A model generated the notes under the pieces. The model had not been told where the DNA came from. It saw only the letters and a program-made list of their open reading frames with translations, and did not search any database. Positions 1 to 6,856 of a stretch of DNA of 17,067 nucleotides are shown here, one piece after another; within the stretch, counting starts at the first letter, position 1, and every line of letters starts with the position of its first letter. Origin of the DNA: an uncultured Oscillospiraceae bacterium (lineage in GTDB: Bacteria; Bacillota; Clostridia; Oscillospirales; Acutalibacteraceae); assembly GCA_910587835.1 (NCBI GenBank), contig CAJUNQ010000017.1, forward strand, positions 1 to 17,067, written 5' to 3'. A program made the position numbers and the translations under genes.

Positions 1-352
1 AAGCCCTACCACGGCGCTGATAAGCTTTTTTAATCCGCCTTGCGACTGACACAGAGCGCAAAGCCCTACCACGGCGCTGATAAGCTTTTTTAATCTGCCT
101 TGCGACTGACACAGAGTGCAAAGCCCTACCTCGAGGCTGATAAGTTTTTCTATTCTGCCTTGCGACTGGCACGGGGCGCAAAGCCCCACCACGATGCTGA
201 TAAGTTTTTTAATCCGTCTTGCGACTGGTGCAGGGCGTAAAGCCCTACAACGACGCTGCTAAGTTTTTTTATCCTCCTTGCGACTGGTATAGGGCGCAAA
301 GCCTGCCCCAAAGATATTTCTGAAATCTGTCTTGTAGCATGTACGGGGCGCA
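1..352. repeat. 60-bp tandem repeat array, about six copies, decaying left to right
   Basis: Copies start at 1, 61, 121, 181, 240 and 299. Copies 1 and 2 differ at two positions, copy 3 at more, copies 4 and 5 are 59 bp, and copy 6 is about 54 bp and heavily diverged. A faint seventh may follow to about 380. Every unit has an AAGCC start, a T-rich middle after GATAAG and a CTTGCGACTG-like core. Short arms TTGCG/CGCAA could pair within a unit. The array probably continues left of the window. On the minus strand copies 1-3 are open in one frame and give a 20-residue repeat with the core QSQGGLKKLIS. Copies 4 and 5 need a one-base correction each, and no start codon or ribosome binding site is evident. 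I treat it as non-coding repeat DNA, with a repetitive peptide gene as the less likely alternative. Confidence 0.9.
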
Positions 353-497
353 GAATTCTACTCCAACGCTGACAGATGTCTCACCCCGCACCAGTAACTA
401 GGGTATGAGCTCAACGCCCTATCTCAATACATTTTATTCACCTTATACATGGAAGTGCTAGCACACCCCATGTCAAACCATACCTTAAAAGCCCCGC
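353..497. other. intergenic DNA without recognisable genes
   Basis: This stretch separates the two repeat arrays. It is more AT-rich than the genes. I see no open frame of note, no tRNA-like fold and no convincing promoter. Its first 25-30 bases may be a very diverged further copy of the 60-bp repeat, since CTACTCCAACGCTGAC resembles CTACCACGGCGCTGAT. Confidence 0.5.
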
Positions 498-832
498 GGC
501 CAACTACCACCCACAAACCTCGACCACAAGCCTCCCCGCTCAGCACCCACTAAGGGCTGGCGTGCCAGCCCACCCCGCGAATTGGGTCCAGCGTCACGCT
601 GGCCAACCACTGCCTACAAACCGCGACCACAAGCCTCCCTGCTCAGTACCCACCAAGGGCTGGCGTGCCAGCCCACCCCGCGAATTGGGTCCAGCGTCAC
701 GCTGGCCAACCACTACCTACAAACCGCGACCACAGACCTCTCGCTCAGCACCCACCAAGGGCTGGCGTGCCAGCTCGCTCCGCGAACCGCCTGCGGGGCA
801 CCCGCCGCGAACTGGGTCCAGCGTCACGCTGG
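498..832. repeat. REP-like 103-bp direct repeat, three copies with two palindromes each
   Basis: Copies begin with GGCC at 498, 601 and 704. The first two are 103 bp and nearly identical. The third is longer, with an insertion around 777-805. Each copy carries two palindromes. GGGCTGGC-GT-GCCAGCCC lies at 554-571 and 657-674, and is imperfect at 759-776. CCAGCGT-C-ACGCTGG lies at 588-602, 691-705 and 818-832. The last palindrome is 3 bp from the argS stop codon, so it would form a stem-loop at the 3' end of the minus-strand mRNA. No T-tract follows, so it is not a classical terminator. The layout resembles REP/BIME-type extragenic repeats, which can protect or end transcripts; that role is inferred. 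Plus-strand reading frames across the array are proline- and arginine-rich repeats of the DNA unit and do not look like a gene. Confidence 0.88.
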
Positions 833-835
833 GGG

Positions 836-2521
836 TTACATTTGGGTGGGGGCGGTTACTTTAAAGAGGGAGAGGGCGTTTTCGATGACGGTTTTGGCGG
901 CAGTGCACAGGTTCAGCCGGGCCGCTGCCAGGGCGGGCTCGGCGCCCTTTACCCGGCAGGAATTGTAGAACTTGTGGAACAGCGTGGACACGTTGAGCAC
1001 ATACCGGGTAATCCGCGCCGGGTCCATGGCCCGGGCTGCGCCCGCCACCTCTCCTGTGAAATTCGAGAGCAGCCGGATCAGCTCCAGCTCCTCCGGGGCC
1101 GTGAGCAGGGCCAGCTCCTCCAGGGCACAGGACCGGGGCTCTATGCCCTCTCCCTGCAGCTTGCGCAAAATGCTGCAAATGCGGGCATGGGCATACTGCA
1201 CATAGTACACCGGGTTCTGAGCGTCCTCCTTCACCGCCAGGTCCAGGTCAAAGTCAATGCGGGTGTTGGGCTCGTAAGAGTTGAACAGGAACCGGGCCGC
1301 GTCAATGGGCACCTCGTCCAGCAGGTTCGCCATGGTGATGGCCTTGCCGCTGCGCTTGGAGAGCTTCACCGCCTCCCCGTCCCGCACCAGGCTCACCATC
1401 TGCATCAGCACCACCTTCAGCCGCTCCGGGTCAATGCCCAGGGCCGCAATGGCCGCCTTCAGCCGGGGCACATAGCCGTGATGGTCCGCCCCCAGCACGT
1501 TAATGGCTGTGTCAAAGCCCCGGGTCACCAGCTTGTTGTGGTGATAGGCAATGTCCGGCACAATATAGGTGGGCACCCCGTTGGAGCGCACCAGCACAAA
1601 GTCCTCCGAGCCATAGGCCTCCCCCTTGAACCACAGGGCCCCCTCCTTCTCATAGGTGCAGCCCTTTTCCTTCAGCAGCTCCACCACCCGGTCCACCGCG
1701 CCGTTCCCGTGCAGGGTGGACTCGTGAAACCAGTTGTCATACTCTACCCGGTAGCGCTTCAGGTCATCGTGAAGCGCCTGGATATTCTTGGGAATGGCAT
1801 AGGCGACGAGGGCCTCCCGGCGGGCCTCGCTGTCACAGTCCACATATTTATCCCCGTGCATCTCTGCAAAAGCCTTGGCGTTTTCGGTGACGTCCTCCCC
1901 CAGATAGCCGTCCTCCGGGAAGGGAAACTCGGGCTGGAACAGCTGCATGTACCGGGCCTCGATGGAAAGCCCGTAGCGGTTGACCTGGTTGCCCGCGTCG
2001 TTGACATAGAACTCCCGCTCTACCTCATACCCGGCAGCCTCCAACACAGCCGAAAGGGCGTCGCCCAGCACGCCCCCCCGGGCGTTGCCAATGTGCATGG
2101 GGCCCGTGGGGTTGGCCGAGACATACTCCACCAGCACACGCCTGCCCTGGCCCAGGCCGCTGCGGCCGTAATCCCTGCCCAGAGACTCAATGTCCTGGAG
2201 CACCTGGCCGTAAAAGCCCGCGTCATAGGTAAAGTTGAGAAAGCCGGGACCGGCAATCTCGCAGGACTGAAACAGCGTGCCGGTCAGCTCAATATGGCTT
2301 TGAACCGCCTCGGCAATTTTGCGGGGCGCGGTGTGAAAGGCCTTTGCCCCGGCCATGGCGGCGTTGCTGGACCAGTCCCCATGTGAGCGGTCCCCGGGGA
2401 CCTCCAGGGCGAAGGGGGGCAGGGGGGCCTGGGGCAGCTCTCCGGCGCTGATTGCGGCCTGCAGGGCTTGCTCTATGGCCCCCCGCAGCTGCTGTGTTGC
2501 TTTTGTGACTAGCTGTGACAT
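836..2521 (-). CDS. argS: arginyl-tRNA synthetase (class I)
   Basis: Cytoplasmic enzyme that charges tRNA-Arg with arginine using ATP. The 561-residue product shows the ArgRS N-terminal additional domain (about 1-110), the Rossmann catalytic core with the HIGH-type motif HIGN at 143-146 (context NPTGPMHIGNARGG), the KMSKS-type loop KLSKRSG at 386-392, and a C-terminal DALR anticodon-binding domain beginning near YVQYAHARICSILRKL and ending in VTAPTQM, typical of the family. I prefer the ATG at 2521 (MSQLVTKA) because an AAAGGA ribosome binding site lies about 10 nt upstream. A longer frame to 2557 adds a poor MAAGPPGKELET extension. It is the last gene of the minus-strand unit and lies 574 nt beyond the DUF1934 gene. 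In Bacillus subtilis the YwiB gene also neighbours argS. A REP-like hairpin sits directly after the stop. Confidence 0.97.
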   Translation of the reverse strand: MSQLVTKATQQLRGAIEQALQAAISAGELPQAPLPPFALEVPGDRSHGDWSSNAAMAGAKAFHTAPRKIAEAVQSHIELTGTLFQSCEIAGPGFLNFTYDAGFYGQVLQDIESLGRDYGRSGLGQGRRVLVEYVSANPTGPMHIGNARGGVLGDALSAVLEAAGYEVEREFYVNDAGNQVNRYGLSIEARYMQLFQPEFPFPEDGYLGEDVTENAKAFAEMHGDKYVDCDSEARREALVAYAIPKNIQALHDDLKRYRVEYDNWFHESTLHGNGAVDRVVELLKEKGCTYEKEGALWFKGEAYGSEDFVLVRSNGVPTYIVPDIAYHHNKLVTRGFDTAINVLGADHHGYVPRLKAAIAALGIDPERLKVVLMQMVSLVRDGEAVKLSKRSGKAITMANLLDEVPIDAARFLFNSYEPNTRIDFDLDLAVKEDAQNPVYYVQYAHARICSILRKLQGEGIEPRSCALEELALLTAPEELELIRLLSNFTGEVAGAARAMDPARITRYVLNVSTLFHKFYNSCRVKGAEPALAAARLNLCTAAKTVIENALSLFKVTAPTQM

Positions 2522-3095
2522 GGTTTCCAATTCCTTTCCGGGCGGGCCAGCCGCCATTATCTTCTACTTTCGTGAGATTCGCCGCCCAGGGAACAGGCGG
2601 CGGACATTCTGTGCTTTCTCTTGAATCCACTGCCGGAAAAATGCTTTCCAGCCTTTTATTTTCGTTTTTTATGGGGGTCCCTCTGAATCTGCTGCCAGTA
2701 CGCTGTCTGACTTCTCAATCCCGCCAAGCCGTCTGCACCTGCAGGCTCTGCCTTAAGAGCCTGCATTCACAGCAAATGGACACCGTATGAGCGGTGATTT
2801 TTCCCCATAGAACTGGCAGCGGGAGCGTCCCTTTCACAGATTTTATGCAGGGACAAATATGGTCCTACTCCGTGAAAGAACCAGCGCCCTGGGAGAGACA
2901 GGCGGACACGCTGGCCCGCCCCCCGGCCGTAAGTCAAATAAATTACGCGGTAGGACACTCCCCTAGCAGCCGCCAGGTTGACCGCGAAAATGCTCCCCCC
3001 GCTGATGAAAAAATTCCCTGTCCCTGAGGTATCCCCCGCTATGAGTACAGGCTCTAACCATCCGCCAGGGGCCTTGCATCCCCGCTTTTGCCGCC
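2522..3095 (-). other. long argS leader / intergenic region with several stem-loops
   Basis: This 574-nt stretch precedes argS on its own strand. It contains a perfect 9-bp hairpin at 2741-2764 (GCAGGCTCT/AGAGCCTGC) and a GCCGCC/GGCGGC hairpin at 2581-2601 that can extend outward by a few pairs. A nested pair lies at about 2831-2877, with outer arms CTTTCAC/GTGAAAG and inner arms GGAC/GTCC. I looked for a T-box (AGGGTGGTACCGCG) because argS genes of Firmicutes can carry one. I found only a TACCGCG fragment around 2945, which is not enough. No good sigma-A promoter for argS is visible. A minus-strand frame at 2767-3102 (GTG start overlapping the DUF1934 stop) would encode 111 residues ending near GKNHRSYGVHLL. 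It matches no family I know and may be part of a repeat element. Confidence 0.5.
2741..2764. other. perfect 9-bp inverted repeat in the argS leader
   Basis: GCAGGCTCT (2741-2749) and AGAGCCTGC (2756-2764) pair perfectly around a 6-nt loop. No T-run follows on either strand, so it is a stable RNA stem rather than an intrinsic terminator. It lies about 220 nt upstream of the argS start in the direction of transcription. Function unknown. Confidence 0.6.
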
Positions 3096-3536
3096 TCAGC
3101 ACCGGGGCTCCGGCAAGGGGATTACCTCTACCAGAAGCTCGTTGCTGCTGGAAAGATTCGAGTCAATGTCCAGGGTGTACTTGATCTCCAAGGACCCTCC
3201 TCGGCTGTGCAGGGCCTCCTTCAGCTCGCTGGTGAACACCCCCACGGTCAAAGAACCGAACCCGGTGTCGTAGTGGCAAAAATGCCGCCGCCCCAGCTCT
3301 AAAATCAGCCGGGTAGAGGAGCCTGCCCGAATCATGGTCACCTTGCCCGGCTCCACCTTCAGCACAGCGGTGTGCGAGAGCCGGGGGTCCTCCTCGTCGT
3401 ATTCCTTGTAGGCAATAAAGCGCACACCCTCCCTCTCGGAATAGGTCCCGGTGGTGGAGAGGCAGACCTCTCCGGTGTCCTCCTCCTCATAGACCTGCCT
3501 GCCAGTGATGTTGATGGTGTAATCCTCCTTCAGCAT
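3096..3536 (-). CDS. DUF1934 family protein, YwiB-like beta-barrel
   Basis: A 146-residue protein of the DUF1934 (YwiB) family, which has a calycin-like beta-barrel fold and no established function. Family features visible are the opening strand YTINITGRQ, an acidic EEEDTGEVCLSTTGTY stretch, YKEYDEED, and the C-terminal block HYDTGFGSLTVGVFTSEL followed by GGSLEIKYTLDIDS. The length is normal for the family. The ATG at 3536 has an AAAGGAGGG ribosome binding site about 9-12 nt upstream. It starts 36 nt after murI, so it is probably co-transcribed with ddl and murI. Association of this family with argS is known from Bacillus. No signal peptide or membrane segment is seen, so it is probably cytoplasmic. 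Confidence 0.85.
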   Translation of the reverse strand: MLKEDYTINITGRQVYEEEDTGEVCLSTTGTYSEREGVRFIAYKEYDEEDPRLSHTAVLKVEPGKVTMIRAGSSTRLILELGRRHFCHYDTGFGSLTVGVFTSELKEALHSRGGSLEIKYTLDIDSNLSSSNELLVEVIPLPEPRC

Positions 3537-3572
3537 ACTCCCTGCCCTCCTTTATCTCCTGTTTTTTGTGGT

Positions 3573-4382
3573 TCAGTAGCTTTCTATATCCTCCACCCGC
3601 CGGCCCTCTACCCCGTGGCCCAAAAACAGCCCGGCCCCGGCGGCAAAGTCCTCCGGCGCGTCGGTCACATAATAATCCGCGGTCCGGGGCTGGCCGGGGG
3701 CGCACAGCATATCCCGGTCCTTCAGGTATTCTCCCAAGGCCAGCGCAGCCTCCCGGCCGCTGTCAATCAGCACCGTGTCCGGCCCCATCACCCGGCGGAT
3801 GATGGCGCTGATGAGGGGATAGTGGGTGCAGCCCAGAATCAGCACATCCACCCCGGCCTCCCGCAAGGGGGCCAGATACCGCTCTGCCGCCAGCCGGGTA
3901 ATCTCCTCCTCCGGCGAGACAAAGCCGCTCTCCACCAGGGGCACAAACAGCGGGCAGGGCTGGGACAGAACCTGCAGAGAGGGGTCCAGCCCGGCAATGG
4001 CCTGGGCATAAGCGCCGCTGCGAATGGTGGCGCTGGTGCCGGTAACGCCAATCCGCCCCCCGCGGCAGGCCTTAACCGCTGCCCGGGCCGTGGGGCCCAC
4101 CACATCGAAATAGGGAACCGGCAGCGCGGCCCCAATGTCGGCGGCAGTAGAGCTCACCGTGCCGCAGGCGGCCAGCACGGCCTTCACATCGTGCCGGGTG
4201 AGAAAGGCCATGTCCTGGCGGGCATAGCGGCGCACGGTCTCCCGGCTGCGGGTGCCGTAGGGCACCCGGCCTGTGTCTCCGAAATAGACCACGCTCTCTC
4301 CGGGCAGGAGCTCCTCCAGCTCCTTCACTGCCGTCAGCCCTCCCAGGCCTGAGTCGAACACCCCAATGGGCCGGTTATCCAT
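3573..4382 (-). CDS. murI: glutamate racemase
   Basis: Converts L-glutamate to D-glutamate for peptidoglycan precursors, in the cytoplasm, without a cofactor. The 269-residue length is typical. Visible family motifs are FDSGLGGLT with Asp10-Ser11 near the N-terminus, YFGDTGRVPYGTRS (35-46), the first catalytic cysteine Cys73 in AACGTVSS, and the second, Cys185, in GCTHYPL. The first motif differs from the common ACNTASA, but the cysteine is kept. The ATG start overlaps the end of ddl by 8 bp (ATGGATAA), so translation is likely coupled. It works in the same pathway as ddl, since D-Glu and D-Ala-D-Ala both go into the UDP-MurNAc pentapeptide. Confidence 0.96.
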   Translation of the reverse strand: MDNRPIGVFDSGLGGLTAVKELEELLPGESVVYFGDTGRVPYGTRSRETVRRYARQDMAFLTRHDVKAVLAACGTVSSTAADIGAALPVPYFDVVGPTARAAVKACRGGRIGVTGTSATIRSGAYAQAIAGLDPSLQVLSQPCPLFVPLVESGFVSPEEEITRLAAERYLAPLREAGVDVLILGCTHYPLISAIIRRVMGPDTVLIDSGREAALALGEYLKDRDMLCAPGQPRTADYYVTDAPEDFAAGAGLFLGHGVEGRRVEDIESY

Positions 4383-5457
4383 TCTTCACGCCCGCTTTCT
4401 CCAGGGCCAGCTCAATCAGCCGGTCCAGCAGCTGGCTGTAGCTCATGCCGCTGGCTGTCCACAGCTTGGGGTACATGCTGATGGAGGTAAAGCCCGGCAG
4501 GGTGTTCACCTCGTTCAGCACCACCTCGCTGTCCTTTTCCGTGACAAAGAAGTCCACCCGGGCCAGGCCCGAGCAGTCCAGCATACGGTAGGCCCGCACC
4601 GCGGTCTCCCTGATTTTTTCCGACACAGCCTCATCCAGCCGGGCGGGAATATACAGCTGGCTGGTGCCGTTGATATATTTGTCGTCATAGTCATAAAACT
4701 GGGCAGAGGCGCCAATCTCCCCTACCATAGAGGCCTCGGCGCCAGGGCGCAGGCCCAGCACGGCGCACTCCACCTCCTGGCCCTTCACGCCTTCCTCCAC
4801 CACCACCTTGCCGTCCTCCCGGGCGGCTTTTTTAATGGCAGCGTCCAGCCCCTCCGGACTGTCTACCCGGCTGACCCCCACAGAGGACCCGGCGTTGGCA
4901 GGCTTGACAAACACCGGGAAGTCCAGCCGGGCCTGGATTTTGTTGCGCACCGTGTCCGGGGCAGCGGCGTAGCGGTCGGCATAGAACCACAGGTAATGGG
5001 CCTGCCGGATGCCCGCTGCGGAGAGCAGGGTGTGAGTAATGGCCTTATCCATGCACACGGCGGAGCTGGCCACCCCGCAGCCCACATAAGGGATGCCCGC
5101 CAGCTGAAACAGCCCCTGAACCGTGCCGTCCTCGCCGTTTTTGCCGTGCAGGGCCGGAAACACGCAGTCCAGCCGGATGGCCTCGCAGCCGGTGTCCCGC
5201 ATAACCACCAGGCCGTGCAGGCCGGAGTCGGGAGACACAAAGGCAGGGGCGCAGCCCTTTTGCCAGCCGTCGCCCGAGAGGCCGGAGGCAGGGCCCTCAT
5301 ACAGCAGCCAGCGGCCCTCCTTGGTGACGCCGATTTTATGGATATCATATTTTGCAGGGTCCAGATTTTCCAGGATCGAGGCAGCGGACATCAGGGAGAC
5401 CTCGTGCTCAGAGGACTGTCCGCCGAAGACCACGCCCAGGCTCAGCTTATCACTCAT
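4375..5457 (-). CDS. ddl: D-alanine--D-alanine ligase
   Basis: ATP-grasp enzyme that joins two D-alanines for the peptidoglycan stem peptide. The product has the N-terminal signature FGGQSSEHEVSLMSAAS, the ATP-grasp segment FVKPANAGSSVGVSRV, EEGVKGQEVECAVLG, the substrate-loop YDDKYINGTSQ, and the metal/nucleotide motif VVLNEVNTLPGFTSISMYP. The tyrosine in the DDKY loop is of the D-Ala type rather than the D-lactate (VanA-like) type, so vancomycin resistance is not implied. Length is 360 residues from MSDKLSLGVVFGG. In-frame starts at 5472 (ATG, MSVIP) and 5478 (TTG) are possible, and none has a strong ribosome binding site, so the start is uncertain by up to seven codons. It is the first gene of the minus-strand unit and overlaps murI. 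Confidence 0.95.
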   Translation of the reverse strand: MSDKLSLGVVFGGQSSEHEVSLMSAASILENLDPAKYDIHKIGVTKEGRWLLYEGPASGLSGDGWQKGCAPAFVSPDSGLHGLVVMRDTGCEAIRLDCVFPALHGKNGEDGTVQGLFQLAGIPYVGCGVASSAVCMDKAITHTLLSAAGIRQAHYLWFYADRYAAAPDTVRNKIQARLDFPVFVKPANAGSSVGVSRVDSPEGLDAAIKKAAREDGKVVVEEGVKGQEVECAVLGLRPGAEASMVGEIGASAQFYDYDDKYINGTSQLYIPARLDEAVSEKIRETAVRAYRMLDCSGLARVDFFVTEKDSEVVLNEVNTLPGFTSISMYPKLWTASGMSYSQLLDRLIELALEKAGVKNG

Positions 5458-5486
5458 GGGTATCACGCTCATTTCCAAGGGGAATT

Positions 5487-5507
5487 TGCGGACAGAGAAA
5501 ATCCGCA
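5487..5507 (-). other. stem-loop in the ddl 5' leader
   Basis: TGCGGA (5487-5492) and TCCGCA (5502-5507) form a perfect 6-bp stem with a 9-nt loop between the predicted ddl promoter and the ddl start. A second, looser pairing (AGGGGGA with TCCCCCT) lies between it and the promoter. Together they could make a structured leader. No known riboswitch class is recognised. Confidence 0.4.
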
Positions 5508-5551
5508 GGGGGAACGCACGCCGTCAAGGGGCGCAGTCCCCCTTTTAGCCT

Positions 5552-5580
5552 ATTATACTATACCCCGCAGGATTTATCAA
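5552..5580 (-). promoter_or_regulatory. sigma-A-type promoter for ddl-murI-DUF1934
   Basis: On the minus strand the sequence reads TTGATA (-35, 5580-5575), a 17-bp spacer, then TATAAT (-10, 5557-5552). This is one mismatch from consensus with ideal spacing. Transcription would start near 5545, giving a leader of about 90 nt before ddl. It is divergent from the fabH promoter, with about 67 bp between the two -35 boxes. Confidence 0.8.
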
Positions 5581-5647
5581 CCGTTTAGAGCGGAAAAGAA
5601 TCGGCGGCAGCACAGAGGCGCGTCCCGCCCAGGCCCTGGGCTGGCGG

Positions 5648-5676
5648 TTGACAAAAAGGGGGGAATCCTTTATAAT
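5648..5676 (+). promoter_or_regulatory. consensus sigma-A promoter for the fab cluster
   Basis: TTGACA (5648-5653), a 17-bp spacer and TATAAT (5671-5676) match the housekeeping consensus exactly. Transcription would start near 5683, about 47 nt before the fabH ATG. An inverted repeat overlaps the -10 box, which suggests a strong promoter held in check by a repressor. Confidence 0.88.
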
Positions 5677-5692
5677 AGGGGAGATACCTATT
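5674..5692. promoter_or_regulatory. candidate operator: inverted repeat over the fabH -10 box
   Basis: AATAGG (5674-5679) and CCTATT (5687-5692) form a perfect 6-bp inverted repeat with a 7-bp spacer. It covers the last bases of TATAAT and the likely start site. Firmicute fab operons are known to be repressed from such sites by FapR or FabT-type regulators. This sequence does not match their published consensus well, and no regulator gene lies in the window, so the regulator is unknown. Confidence 0.4.
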
Positions 5693-5729
5693 TGGAAAAA
5701 GCAACCCTTGGCGGAGAGGAAGATGCAGT

Positions 5730-6707
5730 ATGAGCTTTCAGATCTTAGGCACCGGCAGCTTTGTGCCGGAACGTATCGTTACCAACGACCAGCTCTCTAC
5801 CATGGTGGAGACCTCCGATGCGTGGATCACCCAGCGGGTGGGCGTGAAGGAGCGCCATGTGTGCACCACCGAGACGGTGACAGACCTGGGGGCGGAGGCC
5901 GGCCGGCGGGCCCTGGAGGCTGCCGGGGTGAAGCCGGAGGAGCTGGACCTGATTATCGGGGCCACCATCAGCGCCGACACCATTTCGCCGGGCCTGGGGG
6001 GCATGGTGCAAAGCCGGCTGGGCGCCAGCTGCCCGGCCTTTGACATGAACGTGGCCTGCCCTGGCTTTCTTTTTGCCTTGGACGTAGCAGCGGGCTTTTT
6101 TGCCCGAAAGACCGTGAAAAAGGTGCTGGTGGTCAGCGCCGAGCGCATGAGCGGCCTGCTGGACTGGACCGACCGCTCTACCTGTTGCATCTTCGGGGAC
6201 GGCGCGGGCGCGGCTGTGCTGGGAGAGGGAGACGCCTACCTTGCCAGCGAGCTGCACACCATGGGCGACGACAATGTGATCAGCATTCCCACTGCCTGGA
6301 ACAATTCCCCCTTCTACGAGGGGGAGCAGAAAAAGAACTGCGTCAATATGAAGGGGCAGGACACCTATAAATTCGCGGTGACCTCCATGGTCCGCGACAT
6401 CCGCTCGGTTATGGAAAAGGCCGGCATCTCCGGGGAGCAGGTCAAGGCGGTCATTCCCCACCAGGCCAATCTGCGCATTATCAACGAGGCCCGCCGCCGC
6501 CTGCCGGAAATCCCGCCCGAGCGTTTTCTCACCAACATTGAAAGAGTGGGGAACACCTCCTCGGCCAGCGAGCCCATTCTGTTGGACGAGGCCGCCCGAA
6601 GCGGGCTTTTGCAGCCCGGAGACTATGTGGTGCTGTCCGCCTTTGGAGGCGGACTTTCCAGCGCGGCCTGCGTGGTGAGATGGCAGGCGAAAGAAATCGC
6701 TCCGTGA
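5730..6707 (+). CDS. fabH: 3-oxoacyl-ACP synthase III
   Basis: Starts fatty-acid synthesis by condensing a short acyl-CoA with malonyl-ACP. The 325-residue product has the full KAS III triad: Cys110 in MNVACPGF, His244 in IPHQANLRI and Asn275 in GNTSSAS. It also has FGDGAGAAVLG near 155-165. The residue after the active cysteine is proline where ACTGF or ACSGF is usual, a mild variation. The ATG follows a GAGAGGA-type ribosome binding site. It is the first gene of the plus-strand cluster, directly after the consensus promoter. In related clusters an acyl carrier protein gene follows, but here the next gene is fabK after a 149-nt gap without any coding sequence I can see. Confidence 0.96.
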   Translation: MSFQILGTGSFVPERIVTNDQLSTMVETSDAWITQRVGVKERHVCTTETVTDLGAEAGRRALEAAGVKPEELDLIIGATISADTISPGLGGMVQSRLGASCPAFDMNVACPGFLFALDVAAGFFARKTVKKVLVVSAERMSGLLDWTDRSTCCIFGDGAGAAVLGEGDAYLASELHTMGDDNVISIPTAWNNSPFYEGEQKKNCVNMKGQDTYKFAVTSMVRDIRSVMEKAGISGEQVKAVIPHQANLRIINEARRRLPEIPPERFLTNIERVGNTSSASEPILLDEAARSGLLQPGDYVVLSAFGGGLSSAACVVRWQAKEIAP

Positions 6708-6856
6708 TAAAACCGGGAAGCAGAAAAGAAGCCCAGGCCGGAAGAACGGCTGACAGGGCGGGAACAAGTCAACAAGAAAAACGAGGCTTTCACTGCTATC
6801 AGCATTTCTGGTGCTGTGAGGTGAAGCGACCCCCCCTTTGAAAGGAAGCTGAAACC

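Noticed and set aside
1..352. CRISPR array at the left edge
   Set aside because: The whole 60-bp unit is repeated with no unique spacers, and no cas genes are nearby.
562..968. Overlapping plus-strand frames across the 498-832 repeats
   Set aside because: They are translations of the 103-bp DNA unit in different frames. The unit length is not a multiple of three, so successive copies change frame, as expected for non-coding repeats.
665..2386. Long plus-strand open frame (573 codons) opposite argS
   Set aside because: It is a GC-rich antisense shadow of argS, with His/Gly/Val-rich composition, no ribosome binding site and no family features. argS has all of its motifs on the other strand.
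2930..2970. T-box riboswitch upstream of argS
   Set aside because: Only a TACCGCG fragment of the conserved T-box is present. The AGGGTGG half, the paired terminator and a T-run are missing.
2767..3102. 111-residue minus-strand protein between the DUF1934 gene and argS as a firm gene
   Set aside because: The GTG start overlaps the DUF1934 stop and GGAG lies upstream, but composition and lack of any known family leave it unproven. It is kept as a finding, not as a CDS.
3372..5733. Long plus-strand frames opposite murI and ddl
   Set aside because: They are antisense shadows with skewed composition. The minus-strand genes have all catalytic motifs.
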